Source: Gaiellasilicea sp035556515 (lineage in GTDB: Bacteria; Actinomycetota; Thermoleophilia; Gaiellales; Gaiellaceae). From it: a stretch of 30,188 bases of DNA. A program made the position numbers and the translations under genes. This document shows, one piece after another, positions 7,800-15,671 of the stretch. The notes under the pieces were generated by a model, which searched no databases, was not told the DNA's origin, and saw only the letters and a list, made by a program, of their open reading frames with translations. The stretch lies in the NCBI GenBank assembly GCA_035556515.1, contig DATMEO010000064.1, positions 1 through 30,188 of the forward strand, given 5' to 3'. The stretch's first letter is position 1. Each line of letters starts with the position of its first letter.

Positions 7800-9004
7800 G
7801 CGCTCGTCTTCGCCCGCTTACGGGCGGCCGCGAGCTCGACCTCGAGCGACGCGATCTTGACGAAGCCCTCGGCGGCGGCGTGCGGGAACGTCTCGCCGGC
7901 GCCGTACGACGCGAGCTGCTCGGCGTAGAGCATGTGCGGCGAGCGCCGGCCCGTCACGACGGCCGCGTTCGGCCGCAGCGAGACGCGGACGTCGCCCTCG
8001 ACGAGCGCCTGAGTCGCGTCGACGAACGCGTCGATCGCCTCGCGCGCGGGACTGAACCAGAGTCCCTCGTAGACGAGCTCGGTCCAACGCTGCTCGAGGC
8101 CGCGCTTGATCCGGGCCTCGTCCTTTGTCAGGACGACGTCCTCGAGCGCAGAGTGCGCTCCGATCAGGACGAGCGCGGCCGGCGCCTCGTAGACCTCGCG
8201 GCTCTTGATCCCGACCGCGCGGTTCTCGATCATGTCGAGCCGCCCGATCCCGTAGCCGCCCGCGAGCCGGTTCAGCCGCGCGATCAGCTCCGCGAGCGCC
8301 AGCACCTCGCCGTCGAGCGAGACAGGAACACCCGCCTCGAAGCCGATCGTCACCTCCGTCGGCTCGGGTGCCGAGGCCGGGTCGCTCGTGAGGGCGTACG
8401 GCTCCTCCGGGGGCGCAGCCCACGGATCCTCGAGCACGCCCGCCTCGATCGCGCGGCCGAAGAGGTTCTCGTCGATCGAGAACGGCGCCGCCTGCGTGGC
8501 CTGGACGGGAATCCCCTTGGCGACCGCGTACTCGATCTCCTCGTCGCGCGTCCAGATCCGATCACGGAGCGGAGCGATCACATGCAGGCCGGGATCGGTC
8601 GCCTTGAACGAGAGCTCGAAGCGGAGCTGGTCGTTGCCCTTGCCGGTGCAGCCGTGCACGACGGCCTCCGCGCCCAGCTCGACCGCCAGCTCGGCGACCG
8701 CCTGCGCGATCACCGGCCGCGAGAGCGCCGAGACGAGCGGGTACTTGCCTTCGTAAAGGGCGTTCGTCTTGATCGCACGCGCACACTGCTCCTCGGCGAA
8801 GGCAGCCTTACGGTCGACGAGGATGACGTCGTCGGCGCCCGCCGCGCGCCCGCGCTCGATCGACGCCTCGAGGTCGAACTCCTGGCCGACGTCGACGAGC
8901 ACGGCGACGACCTCGTCGAAGCCGTACCAGTCCTCCTTCAGCCAGCTGACGATGCAGCTGGTGTCGAGGCCGCCGGAGAAGGCGACCACCGCGATCCTGT
9001 TCAT
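7796..9004 (-). CDS. argG: Argininosuccinate synthase
   Basis: ArgG joins citrulline and aspartate with ATP to form argininosuccinate. The 402-aa protein opens with MNRIAVVAFSGGLDTSC, the N-type ATP pyrophosphatase P-loop (SGGLDTS at about 10-16). The later family blocks VVHGCTGKGNDQLRFE and IPVQATQAAPFSIDENLFGR are also present. I chose the ATG at 9002-9004 because a GAGGAG lies six bases upstream. An upstream ATG (9037) would lie inside the promoter and operator. It is the first gene of an argG-argH unit; the remaining arg genes are not in this window. Control by ArgR is inferred from the twin dyads at 9024-9056. Confidence 0.96.
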   Translation of the reverse strand: MNRIAVVAFSGGLDTSCIVSWLKEDWYGFDEVVAVLVDVGQEFDLEASIERGRAAGADDVILVDRKAAFAEEQCARAIKTNALYEGKYPLVSALSRPVIAQAVAELAVELGAEAVVHGCTGKGNDQLRFELSFKATDPGLHVIAPLRDRIWTRDEEIEYAVAKGIPVQATQAAPFSIDENLFGRAIEAGVLEDPWAAPPEEPYALTSDPASAPEPTEVTIGFEAGVPVSLDGEVLALAELIARLNRLAGGYGIGRLDMIENRAVGIKSREVYEAPAALVLIGAHSALEDVVLTKDEARIKRGLEQRWTELVYEGLWFSPAREAIDAFVDATQALVEGDVRVSLRPNAAVVTGRRSPHMLYAEQLASYGAGETFPHAAAEGFVKIASLEVELAAARKRAKTSA

Positions 9005-9023
9005 CTCGCTCCTCAAGCCGGAT

Positions 9024-9056
9024 TGCATACTATGCACTATAGCTGCATTTCATGCA
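9024..9056. promoter_or_regulatory. Twin ARG-box-like operator upstream of argG
   Basis: Two dyads of identical form, TGCAT-N3-ATGCA, lie at 9024-9036 and 9044-9056. Their centres are 20 bp apart, about two helical turns. Paired palindromic boxes one after the other are the standard binding layout of the arginine repressor ArgR. The dyads flank and overlap the argG -10 box, so binding would block RNA polymerase. They also lie just upstream of the divergent sulfurtransferase gene. No argR is in the window to confirm the regulator. Confidence 0.75.
9036..9041 (-). promoter_or_regulatory. Probable -10 box of argGH
   Basis: The minus strand reads TATAGT here, five of six matches to the consensus, 31 bases upstream of the argG ATG. 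It lies between and against the two operator dyads. The -35 region, about 9059-9064, is not a good match, as expected for a regulated promoter. Confidence 0.6.
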
Positions 9057-9073
9057 GACGTTACGCTTGGTCG

Positions 9074-9763
9074 GTGGAGACCCGCTTCGTCGACTGCCGG
9101 CCTCGGGCGGAATACCTCGCGGGGCATCTCCCCGCCGCCGCCCACGCCGATCCCGAGCCCGATCTCACCGGCGACGTCGGCGGCGGCCGCCATCCGTTGC
9201 CGAGCGCAGACGCGTTCGCGGCCTGGGCCTCTGCCGCCGGGATCGGGCCGGACACCCTCGTCGTCGGCTACGACGACGGCACCGGCTGGGCGTCGCGGCT
9301 GTGGTGGCTGCTACGACACTTCGGTCACGACGCTGCCGCGGTGATCCGGCTCGACGCGTGGCACGGCCCGCTCACGGCCGGCGAGGAGAAGATCACGCCG
9401 GCGACGTTCACGCCGCAGGCGCGGGCCGACGATACGGCCGATGCCGCCGAGCTCCTCGGCCGGCTCGGTGACACGACGCTGACGCTCGTCGACGCCCGGG
9501 CGCCGGAGCGCTGGCGCGGCGAGACGGAGCCGATCGATCCTGTCGCCGGGCGCATTCCCGGTGCGCGGAACCGCTTCTTCCTCGACGATTCCCCGCTCCC
9601 AGCGGAACTGCTGGCGGCGCCCGAGCTCGTCGTCTACTGCGGCTCGGGTGTCACCGCCTGCGCCGTGCTGCACGAGCTCCACCTCGCGGGGCGCCACGAC
9701 GCGCGCCTCTATCCCGGCTCGTTCAGCGAGTGGTACGCGATCGGTCCGGTTGAGCGCGACTGA
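9074..9763 (+). CDS. Sulfurtransferase, two rhodanese domains (mercaptopyruvate type)
   Basis: A cytoplasmic transferase of sulfane sulfur, 229 aa. The inactive first rhodanese domain spans about 1-100 (VDCRPRAEYLAGHLPAA). The second has the active Cys189 in CGSGVT, the loop typical of 3-mercaptopyruvate sulfurtransferases rather than thiosulfate rhodaneses. It is shorter than the usual 280 residues because the N-terminal helix is missing. The start is uncertain. GTG at 9074 begins exactly at the domain but has a weak ribosome site. ATG at 9032 adds 14 unusual residues and falls inside an operator dyad. Its stop abuts the stop of the convergent DUF2199 gene with no base between. Confidence 0.88.
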   Translation: METRFVDCRPRAEYLAGHLPAAAHADPEPDLTGDVGGGRHPLPSADAFAAWASAAGIGPDTLVVGYDDGTGWASRLWWLLRHFGHDAAAVIRLDAWHGPLTAGEEKITPATFTPQARADDTADAAELLGRLGDTTLTLVDARAPERWRGETEPIDPVAGRIPGARNRFFLDDSPLPAELLAAPELVVYCGSGVTACAVLHELHLAGRHDARLYPGSFSEWYAIGPVERD

Positions 9764-10264
9764 CTAGGAAAGCGTTTCGGCCAGCTGGTGCGCGCGATGG
9801 GCTGAGATCCCATTCCGCTGCGCGCGGACGAGCTCATGATCGGTTTCGTCGAGCTCGACGAGCGGGAGCAGGCGCACGTCCCGCAGCCGGAGCTGGACCG
9901 GGAGCCCTTCCGTGAAGGCGTACGGATGGAGCTCGTTGGCGAGCGTGCCGGCGAACGGACCTGACCGCCAGCCGTCGGCGTCGTGCCAGAGCTCGCCGAG
10001 AGCCTCGAAGTCTCCGGGGCTGACCTCGATCCAGCTGCCGTAGCCGAAGTAGCCCTCCTCACCGTCGATCGGGAGCTCGAGCAACGCCCGGACGAAGAAC
10101 CGCTCCCCGTCACCGTCTCGCAGCACGGCCGAATCCTCGCCGACCCGCGCCCGCTCGTCCCGGTCGGGCTCGTCGATCCGGAAGATCGGATCCGGCAACC
10201 CCAGGCGGATATCACGCGTCTCTCCCGCGTGCGTCTCCCCACAGACTTCGCAGGTGAAGGACAC
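9764..10264 (-). CDS. DUF2199 domain-containing protein
   Basis: A 166-aa soluble protein that matches the DUF2199 pattern. It opens with a possible zinc-binding CEVCGETH (Cys5, Cys8, His12). A FFVRALLELPI strand and the GYGSWIEVSPGDFEAL block follow. No function is established for the family. The start is GTG at 10264, only two bases after the HNH gene stop, so the two are in one operon. It converges on the sulfurtransferase gene. Confidence 0.85.
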   Translation of the reverse strand: MSFTCEVCGETHAGETRDIRLGLPDPIFRIDEPDRDERARVGEDSAVLRDGDGERFFVRALLELPIDGEEGYFGYGSWIEVSPGDFEALGELWHDADGWRSGPFAGTLANELHPYAFTEGLPVQLRLRDVRLLPLVELDETDHELVRAQRNGISAHRAHQLAETLS

Positions 10265-10266
10265 CG

Positions 10267-10779
10267 CTACGCGGCCGTCGCCGTGCCCGGGAGGTAGCGC
10301 TGCCAGACCTGGGGGATCGTCGGCGTCGCAAGGTGGATGAAGAGCACAGGCGCCGGCGGCCGCGGCGGGCGTTGCAGGTGCAGCCCGGAGTCCTCGAGCA
10401 GCCGGTCACCCTTCCGCAGGTTGCAGGGAGCGCACGCAGTGACGACGTTCTCCCAGATCGACTCGCCGCCCTTCGAGCGCGGGATCACATGGTCGAGCGT
10501 CAGCCGGCCTGAGGAGGTGCCGCAGTAGACGCAGCGCCAGCCGTCACGGGCGAAGAGCGCCCGCCGCGAGATCTTCCGCTGGATCGCCCGCGGCACCCGG
10601 ACGTACTGCACGAGGCGGATCACGTGCGGCCAGACGAACGTGTCGGTCGCGGAGCGCAGGCCCTTGGGCAGGCTCTCGAGCACCTCCGCCTTCCCCTTCC
10701 AGACGAGCACATGCGCCCGCCGAACCGAACAGACGTTCAGCGGTTCGTAGCTTGCATTCAGGACGAGGACCTGTTGCAA
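10267..10779 (-). CDS. HNH endonuclease
   Basis: A 170-aa member of the widespread actinobacterial HNH family that begins VLVLNASYEPLNVCS. The nuclease fold is clear: a zinc pair Cys83/Cys86 (CVYC), the catalytic LDHVIPRSKGG (His97), Asn111, and the second zinc pair in ACAPCNLRKGD (Cys116/Cys119). The family cuts DNA, but the cellular role of this solitary type is unknown and it is not linked to a phage or toxin here. The start is a TTG at 10779 chosen from family length; no clear ribosome site precedes it. It is followed two bases later by DUF2199. Confidence 0.92.
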   Translation of the reverse strand: MQQVLVLNASYEPLNVCSVRRAHVLVWKGKAEVLESLPKGLRSATDTFVWPHVIRLVQYVRVPRAIQRKISRRALFARDGWRCVYCGTSSGRLTLDHVIPRSKGGESIWENVVTACAPCNLRKGDRLLEDSGLHLQRPPRPPAPVLFIHLATPTIPQVWQRYLPGTATAA

Positions 10780-10867
10780 ATCGAACAGAGCGTACCAGCG
10801 AGAGCCGCTGTTTACGGCCTTTTCCCGCTCGGCTCCGCCGGCCGGGAGGCGCGGCCGACCAGGTGCG

Positions 10868-11338
10868 TCAGCGGGCCATTGCCCGTTCCACGGCTTCGAG
10901 CTCCTCGGGCGAGAGCGCGATCGGGGCGCGGCCGCGGTCGAGCTCCTTGACGTAGAGCCGCGCGTAGTCGCGGCCCTGGATCGCGGTCACGACGGTGCCG
11001 GTGCGATTGTCGTCGAGGAACGCGAACGAGGCGGACTGGTGCCCGCCGGTGCCGGCGTAGGCGTCGTAGCGGACGACGGCCGTGTTCGTCAGCGAGCCGT
11101 CGACGCGACGGTCGACCCGGGAGAGCCCGGCCGCGACCTCGTCGACGGCGCGATGGAGGTCGTCGATCCGGCCCTGCAGCGAGACGGCGAAGTCGACCAG
11201 GTCCGAGCGCCCGCCGCCGAGCAGCACTCGCTGCGCGTTTCGCAGCCGCCGGACGCGCACCCAGAGCCAGAGGCAGGCGGCGAGCGCGACCGCGGCCGCA
11301 GCCGCCGCGGCGATCGCGACGATCAGCTCGGCCGACAT
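10868..11338 (-). CDS. DUF4446 family membrane-anchored protein
   Basis: A 156-aa protein with one N-terminal membrane helix (about 3-28). A short basic segment and a coiled-coil-like stretch (DFAVSLQGRIDDLHRAVDEV, about 48-67) follow. The compact C-terminal domain contains VVRYDAYAGTGGHQSASFAFLD, the DUF4446 signature. The function is unknown. It starts four bases after the stop of the CARDB-like gene, so the two are one operon. The 88 bases between it and the HNH gene show no strong terminator. Confidence 0.88.
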   Translation of the reverse strand: MSAELIVAIAAAAAAAVALAACLWLWVRVRRLRNAQRVLLGGGRSDLVDFAVSLQGRIDDLHRAVDEVAAGLSRVDRRVDGSLTNTAVVRYDAYAGTGGHQSASFAFLDDNRTGTVVTAIQGRDYARLYVKELDRGRAPIALSPEELEAVERAMAR

Positions 11339-11342
11339 GCCG

Positions 11343-12512
11343 CTACGCCCCGAGCGAGAAGATGACCGGGTACTCGGCGGAGTTGTTGTCGGTCTTCGCC
11401 TCGCCGGGGACCGGATCGACGTCGATCCGCATCACGCGCCGCTCGCCGAAGTCGACCGACGGGAAGTCCCGGAAGACCACGGTCTTCGTCTCGTCCGGGT
11501 TGATGATGTCGATCGTCTGCTTCTTCACGATCGGCGTCGGGCTCTGCTGGATCGTCAGCGTCACCTCGATCTTCACTTCCTGGCTGTCGCCGCCGTTCGC
11601 GACCGCGACCGCGAAGGCGAGGTCGGTCGAGGCTTCGACGGTGTTCTCGGCCGATTCCGAGAGGGTCTGCCCGCCCGGCACGACCTTCACCGACTCGATG
11701 TTCGTTCCGTGGAGCCCGCTCGGCGTGCCGGTCGTCGAGCCGGAGGCCGCGGAGCCGTTGATCCGCTCCCAAATCGGCACCATCGAGCGTGTGCTCGCGA
11801 GGTCGGGCGTCTGGACGAAGTTGGAGTCGGGCACCTCGACGCCGCTGATCTCCTCGGTGCGGAGCACGGTCACGCCGGGCTCCTTGAAGAGGTCATCCCA
11901 GACGACGTCGCCGGTGACGAGCCGCTCGGCCTGCGAGGCGAGCAGCGCCCCCGCCGCGGCGGCGTCCTTCGACCCCTGCGTCCGCCTGAACGCCTCGGCG
12001 AGGCCCGCGAGGCCGTCAACGCGGAATGCCAGCGCCTCGACCGCCTGCTCGTGTGAGTCGAGGAGCGGCCCGGGCGGATCGAGCTTGCGTGCACGGTCGA
12101 CGCCGATCTCCTGCTGCTGGACGAGGCCGTTCAGCTGTTTCTGCAGGTCGGCCGGCTTGATCCCGGGCGTCGTCAGCACGTCGCTGAGCTCCCGGCCGAC
12201 ACGCTCGGAGTCGCGGCCGATCGCCGAGATCCCGGTCATGTAGTCGCTGTAGGCGTCGCGCTTCGCGTCCTCCTGGCAGCTCTGCGCCCAAAGCAGCAGC
12301 AACACGACGATCAGGATCGCGAACGCGATCAGCCCCAGCAGCCGCAGCAACGGCGTGAAGCCCGTGCGGGGACGGATCGGTCCGCGCGGCATGCGAGGCC
12401 CGCGTCCTCCTCGCAGCGGCCGGCGCAGCGTGCGGTCGCTCCGCCCCGGAGCCTCCTGCGTCTCGGGCTCCTCGAAGAAGTCGAACTCGAAATCAGTGTC
12501 GCGACTGCTCAT
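11343..12512 (-). CDS. Membrane-anchored protein with C-terminal CARDB-like domain
   Basis: A 389-aa protein. An acidic cytoplasmic N-terminus (FEFDFFEEPETQE) is followed by an Arg/Pro-rich stretch, one membrane helix (about 54-76) and a helical extracytoplasmic region to about 230. The C-terminal beta-sandwich has the features of CARDB domains (FAVAVANGGDSQEVKIEV, then a proline-glycine region ending in a DNN motif). CARDB domains bind surfaces or partner proteins; the exact role here is unknown. The start is the ATG at 12510-12512, because the acidic N-terminus begins there. The in-frame extension to 12590 covers the divergent promoter region. It is the first gene of the operon with DUF4446. 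Confidence 0.8.
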   Translation of the reverse strand: MSSRDTDFEFDFFEEPETQEAPGRSDRTLRRPLRGGRGPRMPRGPIRPRTGFTPLLRLLGLIAFAILIVVLLLLWAQSCQEDAKRDAYSDYMTGISAIGRDSERVGRELSDVLTTPGIKPADLQKQLNGLVQQQEIGVDRARKLDPPGPLLDSHEQAVEALAFRVDGLAGLAEAFRRTQGSKDAAAAGALLASQAERLVTGDVVWDDLFKEPGVTVLRTEEISGVEVPDSNFVQTPDLASTRSMVPIWERINGSAASGSTTGTPSGLHGTNIESVKVVPGGQTLSESAENTVEASTDLAFAVAVANGGDSQEVKIEVTLTIQQSPTPIVKKQTIDIINPDETKTVVFRDFPSVDFGERRVMRIDVDPVPGEAKTDNNSAEYPVIFSLGA

Positions 12513-12548
12513 GGCAAAGCGTGGAACGAGGCCACTGTAACGGGTGAC

Positions 12549-12562
12549 CCGGTCGTGACCGG
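12549..12562. promoter_or_regulatory. Palindrome between divergent genes (possible operator)
   Basis: The 14-bp perfect palindrome CCGGTC-GT-GACCGG lies in the middle of the 91-base gap between the CARDB-like gene and the first kinase gene. A TACAGT -10-like box for the minus-strand gene is at 12534-12539. An operator shared by both promoters is possible, but only position and symmetry support it. Confidence 0.35.
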
Positions 12563-12603
12563 CGGCAGGAAACGCTCTAGCGGCGGCCAACCCGGGAGAA
12601 GTC

Positions 12604-14214
12604 GTGTCCGCTGCTGCTCATGCGCTCCCTCGCGGGGAGCTCGTCCTCGACCGCTACCGCCCGCTGCGTCCGCTCGGCAGCGGCGGCTCCGGCTCGGTCT
12701 GGCTCGCGCGCGACGAGCGGAACGGGCTCGACGTGGCGCTCAAGATCGTCCCTCGCGAGGGAAAAGCGGCGCATCGCGCCGAACGCGAGGCAGAGGCTGC
12801 GGCCCGGCTCCGGCACGAGCGCTGCCTGCGGGCCTACGGCTTCGGCTCCGACTCCGGGCACGTCTACATCGCCTACGAGTACGTCGGCGGGCGCACCCTC
12901 CGCGAAGCGATGCGCGCCGGCGAGCTGCGCGACGGCCAGGCGATCGAGGCGGCGGCGCAGATCCTCGACGGCCTCGCACATGCGCACAGCCGCGGGATCA
13001 TTCACCGCGACGTGAAGCCGTCGAACGTCCTGCTCGCCGAGGACGACGCGATCTCGGTGCGTCTGCTCGACTTCGGGCTCGCGCAGTTCGACGAGGCGGA
13101 GACGCTGACCGCGGTCGGCGACGTCCCCGGCACGCTCGCCTACATCTCGCCCGAGCGCCTGCGCGGCGAGGAAGCCTGTTCGGCGAGCGACATCTGGGCC
13201 GTCGGGATCCTCCTCTGGGAGGCGCTCGCGGGCAAGCATCCGTTCTGGGGTGTCCCGCTGCCGCAGATGGCCGGGACGATCGAGGCCGGCTGCCCGCCGC
13301 TCCAGCCCGAGCGGCCCGACCTGCCGAAGCGGCTGCTCGGCGCGATCTCGCACGCGCTCGCGCACGACCCCGGCAGGCGGCCCCCCGCTGCGGCCCTGGC
13401 GAAGGAACTGCGGTCGGCGCTCGCCGGCGGCCGGCGTTCGACAAAGATCGAAAGTGTCTATCAGACACAAGCTCTCGCTCCTCGGCTCGTTCCGGCCGGC
13501 CTCGCCGGGGGCGCCGCGCTCGCCGGCGGGACGGCGCTGCCCTTCTATCCGACCGGCTGGGCGCCCGCGCTCGCGGTGGCCGCGGCGTTCGCCGCGTATC
13601 GGTCGCCGCGCGCCGGGCTCGCGCTCGCGCTCGCGGCGCCGGTGCTGCCGCTCGGCAACCACGCGCTCGGGCCGGCGCTGCTCTACGGCGTGCTCGCACT
13701 CGCCTGGCTCGTCCTCTCCTGGCGGAAGGCGCGCTGGGGCCTGGCGTTCCTCGCAGGACCGGCACTCGCCGCCGTCGGCCTGCTCGCGCTGGTCCCACTG
13801 GCGATGGTGGGGATGGGGAGCGCCGTGCGGCGCGCGGGCCAGACCGTCGCTGCGATCGCGATCGCCGGCGTCGTCGCAGGGCTACGCGGCGTCGACCTTC
13901 CCTTCGGGCAAGGCGCCGCACCATCGCCCGACCTCGCCGGCGTGGAGAGCGCCGTCACGTCAGCGCGCGTGCTCGTCGAGGCCGTCCCTGCTGGGCTCGC
14001 GCTCGAGGCGCTCGCGCTCGCCGCGATCGCGGTCGCGCTGCCCCGGGCCAGGACGCCCTGGCGGCTCGCCGGCCTCGGCGCCGGGATGCTCGCGGCCACT
14101 CTGCTCGTCGCGCCTGCCGCGCCGGCGTTGCCGTTCGTGCTCGCCGCCTGGCTGACAGTGGGTGTCCTGGCACTGGGCTCCAGTGGCCTCTGGCGCGCCG
14201 CGAGTGGTCGCTGA
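12604..14214 (+). CDS. Ser/Thr protein kinase with polytopic membrane C-terminus
   Basis: A 536-aa Hanks-type kinase. The kinase domain (about 17-275) has the glycine loop GSGGSGSV, Lys47, catalytic Asp136 in HRDVKPSN, DFG at 156-158 and SPE in place of APE, so it should be active. From about 293 on the protein is almost wholly hydrophobic, with several predicted helices and no PASTA or other ectodomain. This resembles no standard sensor kinase and suggests sensing within the membrane. The start is GTG at 12604 after GGGAGA. It lies 43 bases before fhaA in the same direction and takes the place pknA would fill in mycobacteria, though on the other side of the cluster. Confidence 0.93.
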   Translation: MSAAAHALPRGELVLDRYRPLRPLGSGGSGSVWLARDERNGLDVALKIVPREGKAAHRAEREAEAAARLRHERCLRAYGFGSDSGHVYIAYEYVGGRTLREAMRAGELRDGQAIEAAAQILDGLAHAHSRGIIHRDVKPSNVLLAEDDAISVRLLDFGLAQFDEAETLTAVGDVPGTLAYISPERLRGEEACSASDIWAVGILLWEALAGKHPFWGVPLPQMAGTIEAGCPPLQPERPDLPKRLLGAISHALAHDPGRRPPAAALAKELRSALAGGRRSTKIESVYQTQALAPRLVPAGLAGGAALAGGTALPFYPTGWAPALAVAAAFAAYRSPRAGLALALAAPVLPLGNHALGPALLYGVLALAWLVLSWRKARWGLAFLAGPALAAVGLLALVPLAMVGMGSAVRRAGQTVAAIAIAGVVAGLRGVDLPFGQGAAPSPDLAGVESAVTSARVLVEAVPAGLALEALALAAIAVALPRARTPWRLAGLGAGMLAATLLVAPAAPALPFVLAAWLTVGVLALGSSGLWRAASGR

Positions 14215-14257
14215 CGGGCGTTAGACTCGTGTCCCGGGGGCATGACTCCCCGACCGC

Positions 14258-15043
14258 ATGAGCGTCCTCCGGAGCATCGAGCAGAAGATCGAAGGCCTCT
14301 TCGAGGGGATGTTCGGCCGCGCCTTCCGCACGCACGTGCAGCCGGTCGAGCTGGCGCGCAAGCTCGCGAAGGAAATGGACGAGCACCGGACGATCTCCGT
14401 CTCGCGTGTCTACGTCCCGAACGAGTATTCGGTCTATCTGTCCGAGACCGACCGCGAGCAGTTCACCGGCTACGAGGGGTCGCTCGTGGGCGAGCTGCAG
14501 GATCACCTGATCGAGCACGCGCGGCGGGAGAGCTACGCGATGCTGACGCCGCCGAAGGTGCTGATGCTGACCGACGCCGACCTCTCGATCGGCGAGTTCG
14601 GGATCGCGACGCGGATGGTGCAGCCGGAGGGCAGGCGGGGGCCGCAGCTGGACGAGCCCGACGCCCAGGTCGAGCCGGGCGCGACGATGATCTACAAGGC
14701 GAAGCCGCCGCAGCCGACCGAGGCGGTTTCGCCGGCCGAGCTGGGTCTCGAGGACGAGAGCTTTTCGCTGACGATGAACGGCCGCACGCATGCACTCGAA
14801 GGCGCCAAGGTGGTGCTCGGCCGCTCGAAGGACAGCGACATCCAGGTCGAGGACGCGAACGTCTCGCGCCGCCACGCCGAGCTCCGCCGCGAAGGTGGTA
14901 GCTGGTGGCTCGTCGACCTCGGCTCGACGAACGGCACCGAGCTGAACGGGAAGCGCGTTCAGCGCTCGAAGCTCGACGACGGCGACACGATCACCCTCGG
15001 CGCGACCGAGCTCGTCTTCGGCAAGCGGACGGTCAAGGGTTGA
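14258..15043 (+). CDS. fhaA: FhaA: DUF3662 and FHA domain protein
   Basis: A 261-aa cytoplasmic adaptor. The N-terminal DUF3662 domain (about 1-115) begins MSVLRSIEQKIEGLFEG. A short linker is followed by a FHA domain (about 170-255) with GRSKDSDIQVED, the phosphothreonine-binding SRRHAEL and LGSTNGTELNG. In mycobacteria FhaA binds phosphorylated MviN and slows peptidoglycan precursor flipping. The linker here is much shorter than in M. tuberculosis (527 aa in total). No clear ribosome site is seen. A TAGACT box at 14222-14227 could give the cluster its own promoter about 30 bases upstream. Confidence 0.95.
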   Translation: MSVLRSIEQKIEGLFEGMFGRAFRTHVQPVELARKLAKEMDEHRTISVSRVYVPNEYSVYLSETDREQFTGYEGSLVGELQDHLIEHARRESYAMLTPPKVLMLTDADLSIGEFGIATRMVQPEGRRGPQLDEPDAQVEPGATMIYKAKPPQPTEAVSPAELGLEDESFSLTMNGRTHALEGAKVVLGRSKDSDIQVEDANVSRRHAELRREGGSWWLVDLGSTNGTELNGKRVQRSKLDDGDTITLGATELVFGKRTVKG

Positions 15044-15058
15044 AACGCGTGTTCCTCG

Positions 15059-15137
15059 GGCGTCGCTCGCAGTGCCCGGCCGGAGGGGACAGTACGTGGA
15101 GTACGGCCCCGGAGAGCCGGGTGCTGCGAGCGACGTC
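15059..15137 (+). repeat. Long hairpin between fhaA and fhaB
   Basis: Bases 15059-15080 pair with 15116-15137 in an unbroken 22-bp RNA stem with three G-U wobbles, including a perfect 12-bp arm (CGTCGCTCGCAG at 15061-15072). A second, inner hairpin pairs GGGG (15085-15088) with CCCC (15107-15110) and GTAC (15092-15095) with GTAC (15101-15104). It fills about half of the 151-base gap, the only large gap within the cluster. No T-run follows. It may be a processing or stability element, an internal attenuator, or an inserted palindromic repeat. Confidence 0.7.
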
Positions 15138-15194
15138 AGGCGTCGGCGGAGCACGGCTCTGCCGCGCGGGAGCCGGCGCCGACGAGGGGCGCGC

Positions 15195-15671
15195 GTGAAC
15201 GTCAACGTCGATGAGGCGTTGCTCGTCCTCAAGATCGGCTTCATCGTCCTGCTCTACCTCTTCATCTGGCGGATCGTCCGCAGCGCGAGCCGGGACTTCC
15301 GCGCCGGCCCGGCGCAGGAGAGCGTGATCATCGGCCCCGGCGAGGCGGCGAGCCTCGGGCTTGCGCCGGCGAAGCGCGCCAGGCTGGTCGTGCTCAAGAG
15401 CCCGGCGCTCGACGCGGGCGAGGAGGTGCCCGTCGACGCGCTGCCCGTCGCGATCGGCCGCGGCGGCCAGAACGAGGTCCCGCTCGAGGGCGACGAGTTC
15501 GCGTCCGCGCAGCACGCCCGCTTCGAGTCGAAGCGCGATGGGCTCTGGGTGGAGGACATCGGCTCGACGAACGGCACCTTCGTCAACGGCGCGCGGGTGA
15601 CGACGCCGCGACGGCTCGCCAAGGGCGACGTCGTCCGCGTCGGCCAGACCGACTTCAGGGTCGAGGTCTGA
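15195..15671 (+). CDS. fhaB: FhaB: membrane-anchored FHA protein
   Basis: A 158-aa protein with one N-terminal membrane helix (about 9-28) and a cytoplasmic FHA domain (about 85-155). The FHA domain has VAIGRGGQNEVPLEG, SAQHARF and IGSTNGTFVNG, the phosphothreonine-reading core. Its mycobacterial counterpart (FipA/FhaB) links Ser/Thr kinase signals to division. The start is GTG at 15195, preceded by GAGGGG and beginning right before the helix. A GTG at 15072 in the same frame would add an Arg-rich tail made from the hairpin and is unlikely. Its stop overlaps the pstP ATG by one base (TGATG). Confidence 0.93.
   Translation: MNVNVDEALLVLKIGFIVLLYLFIWRIVRSASRDFRAGPAQESVIIGPGEAASLGLAPAKRARLVVLKSPALDAGEEVPVDALPVAIGRGGQNEVPLEGDEFASAQHARFESKRDGLWVEDIGSTNGTFVNGARVTTPRRLAKGDVVRVGQTDFRVEV

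Noticed and set aside
7487..9763. A 758-codon plus-strand frame ending in the sulfurtransferase
   Set aside because: Only the last 229 codons are a real protein; the rest is antisense to argH and argG.
15072..15194. N-terminal extension of FhaB from the GTG at 15072
   Set aside because: The extension is Arg/Gly-rich, is encoded largely by the hairpin, and the GTG at 15195 has a good ribosome site right before the membrane helix.
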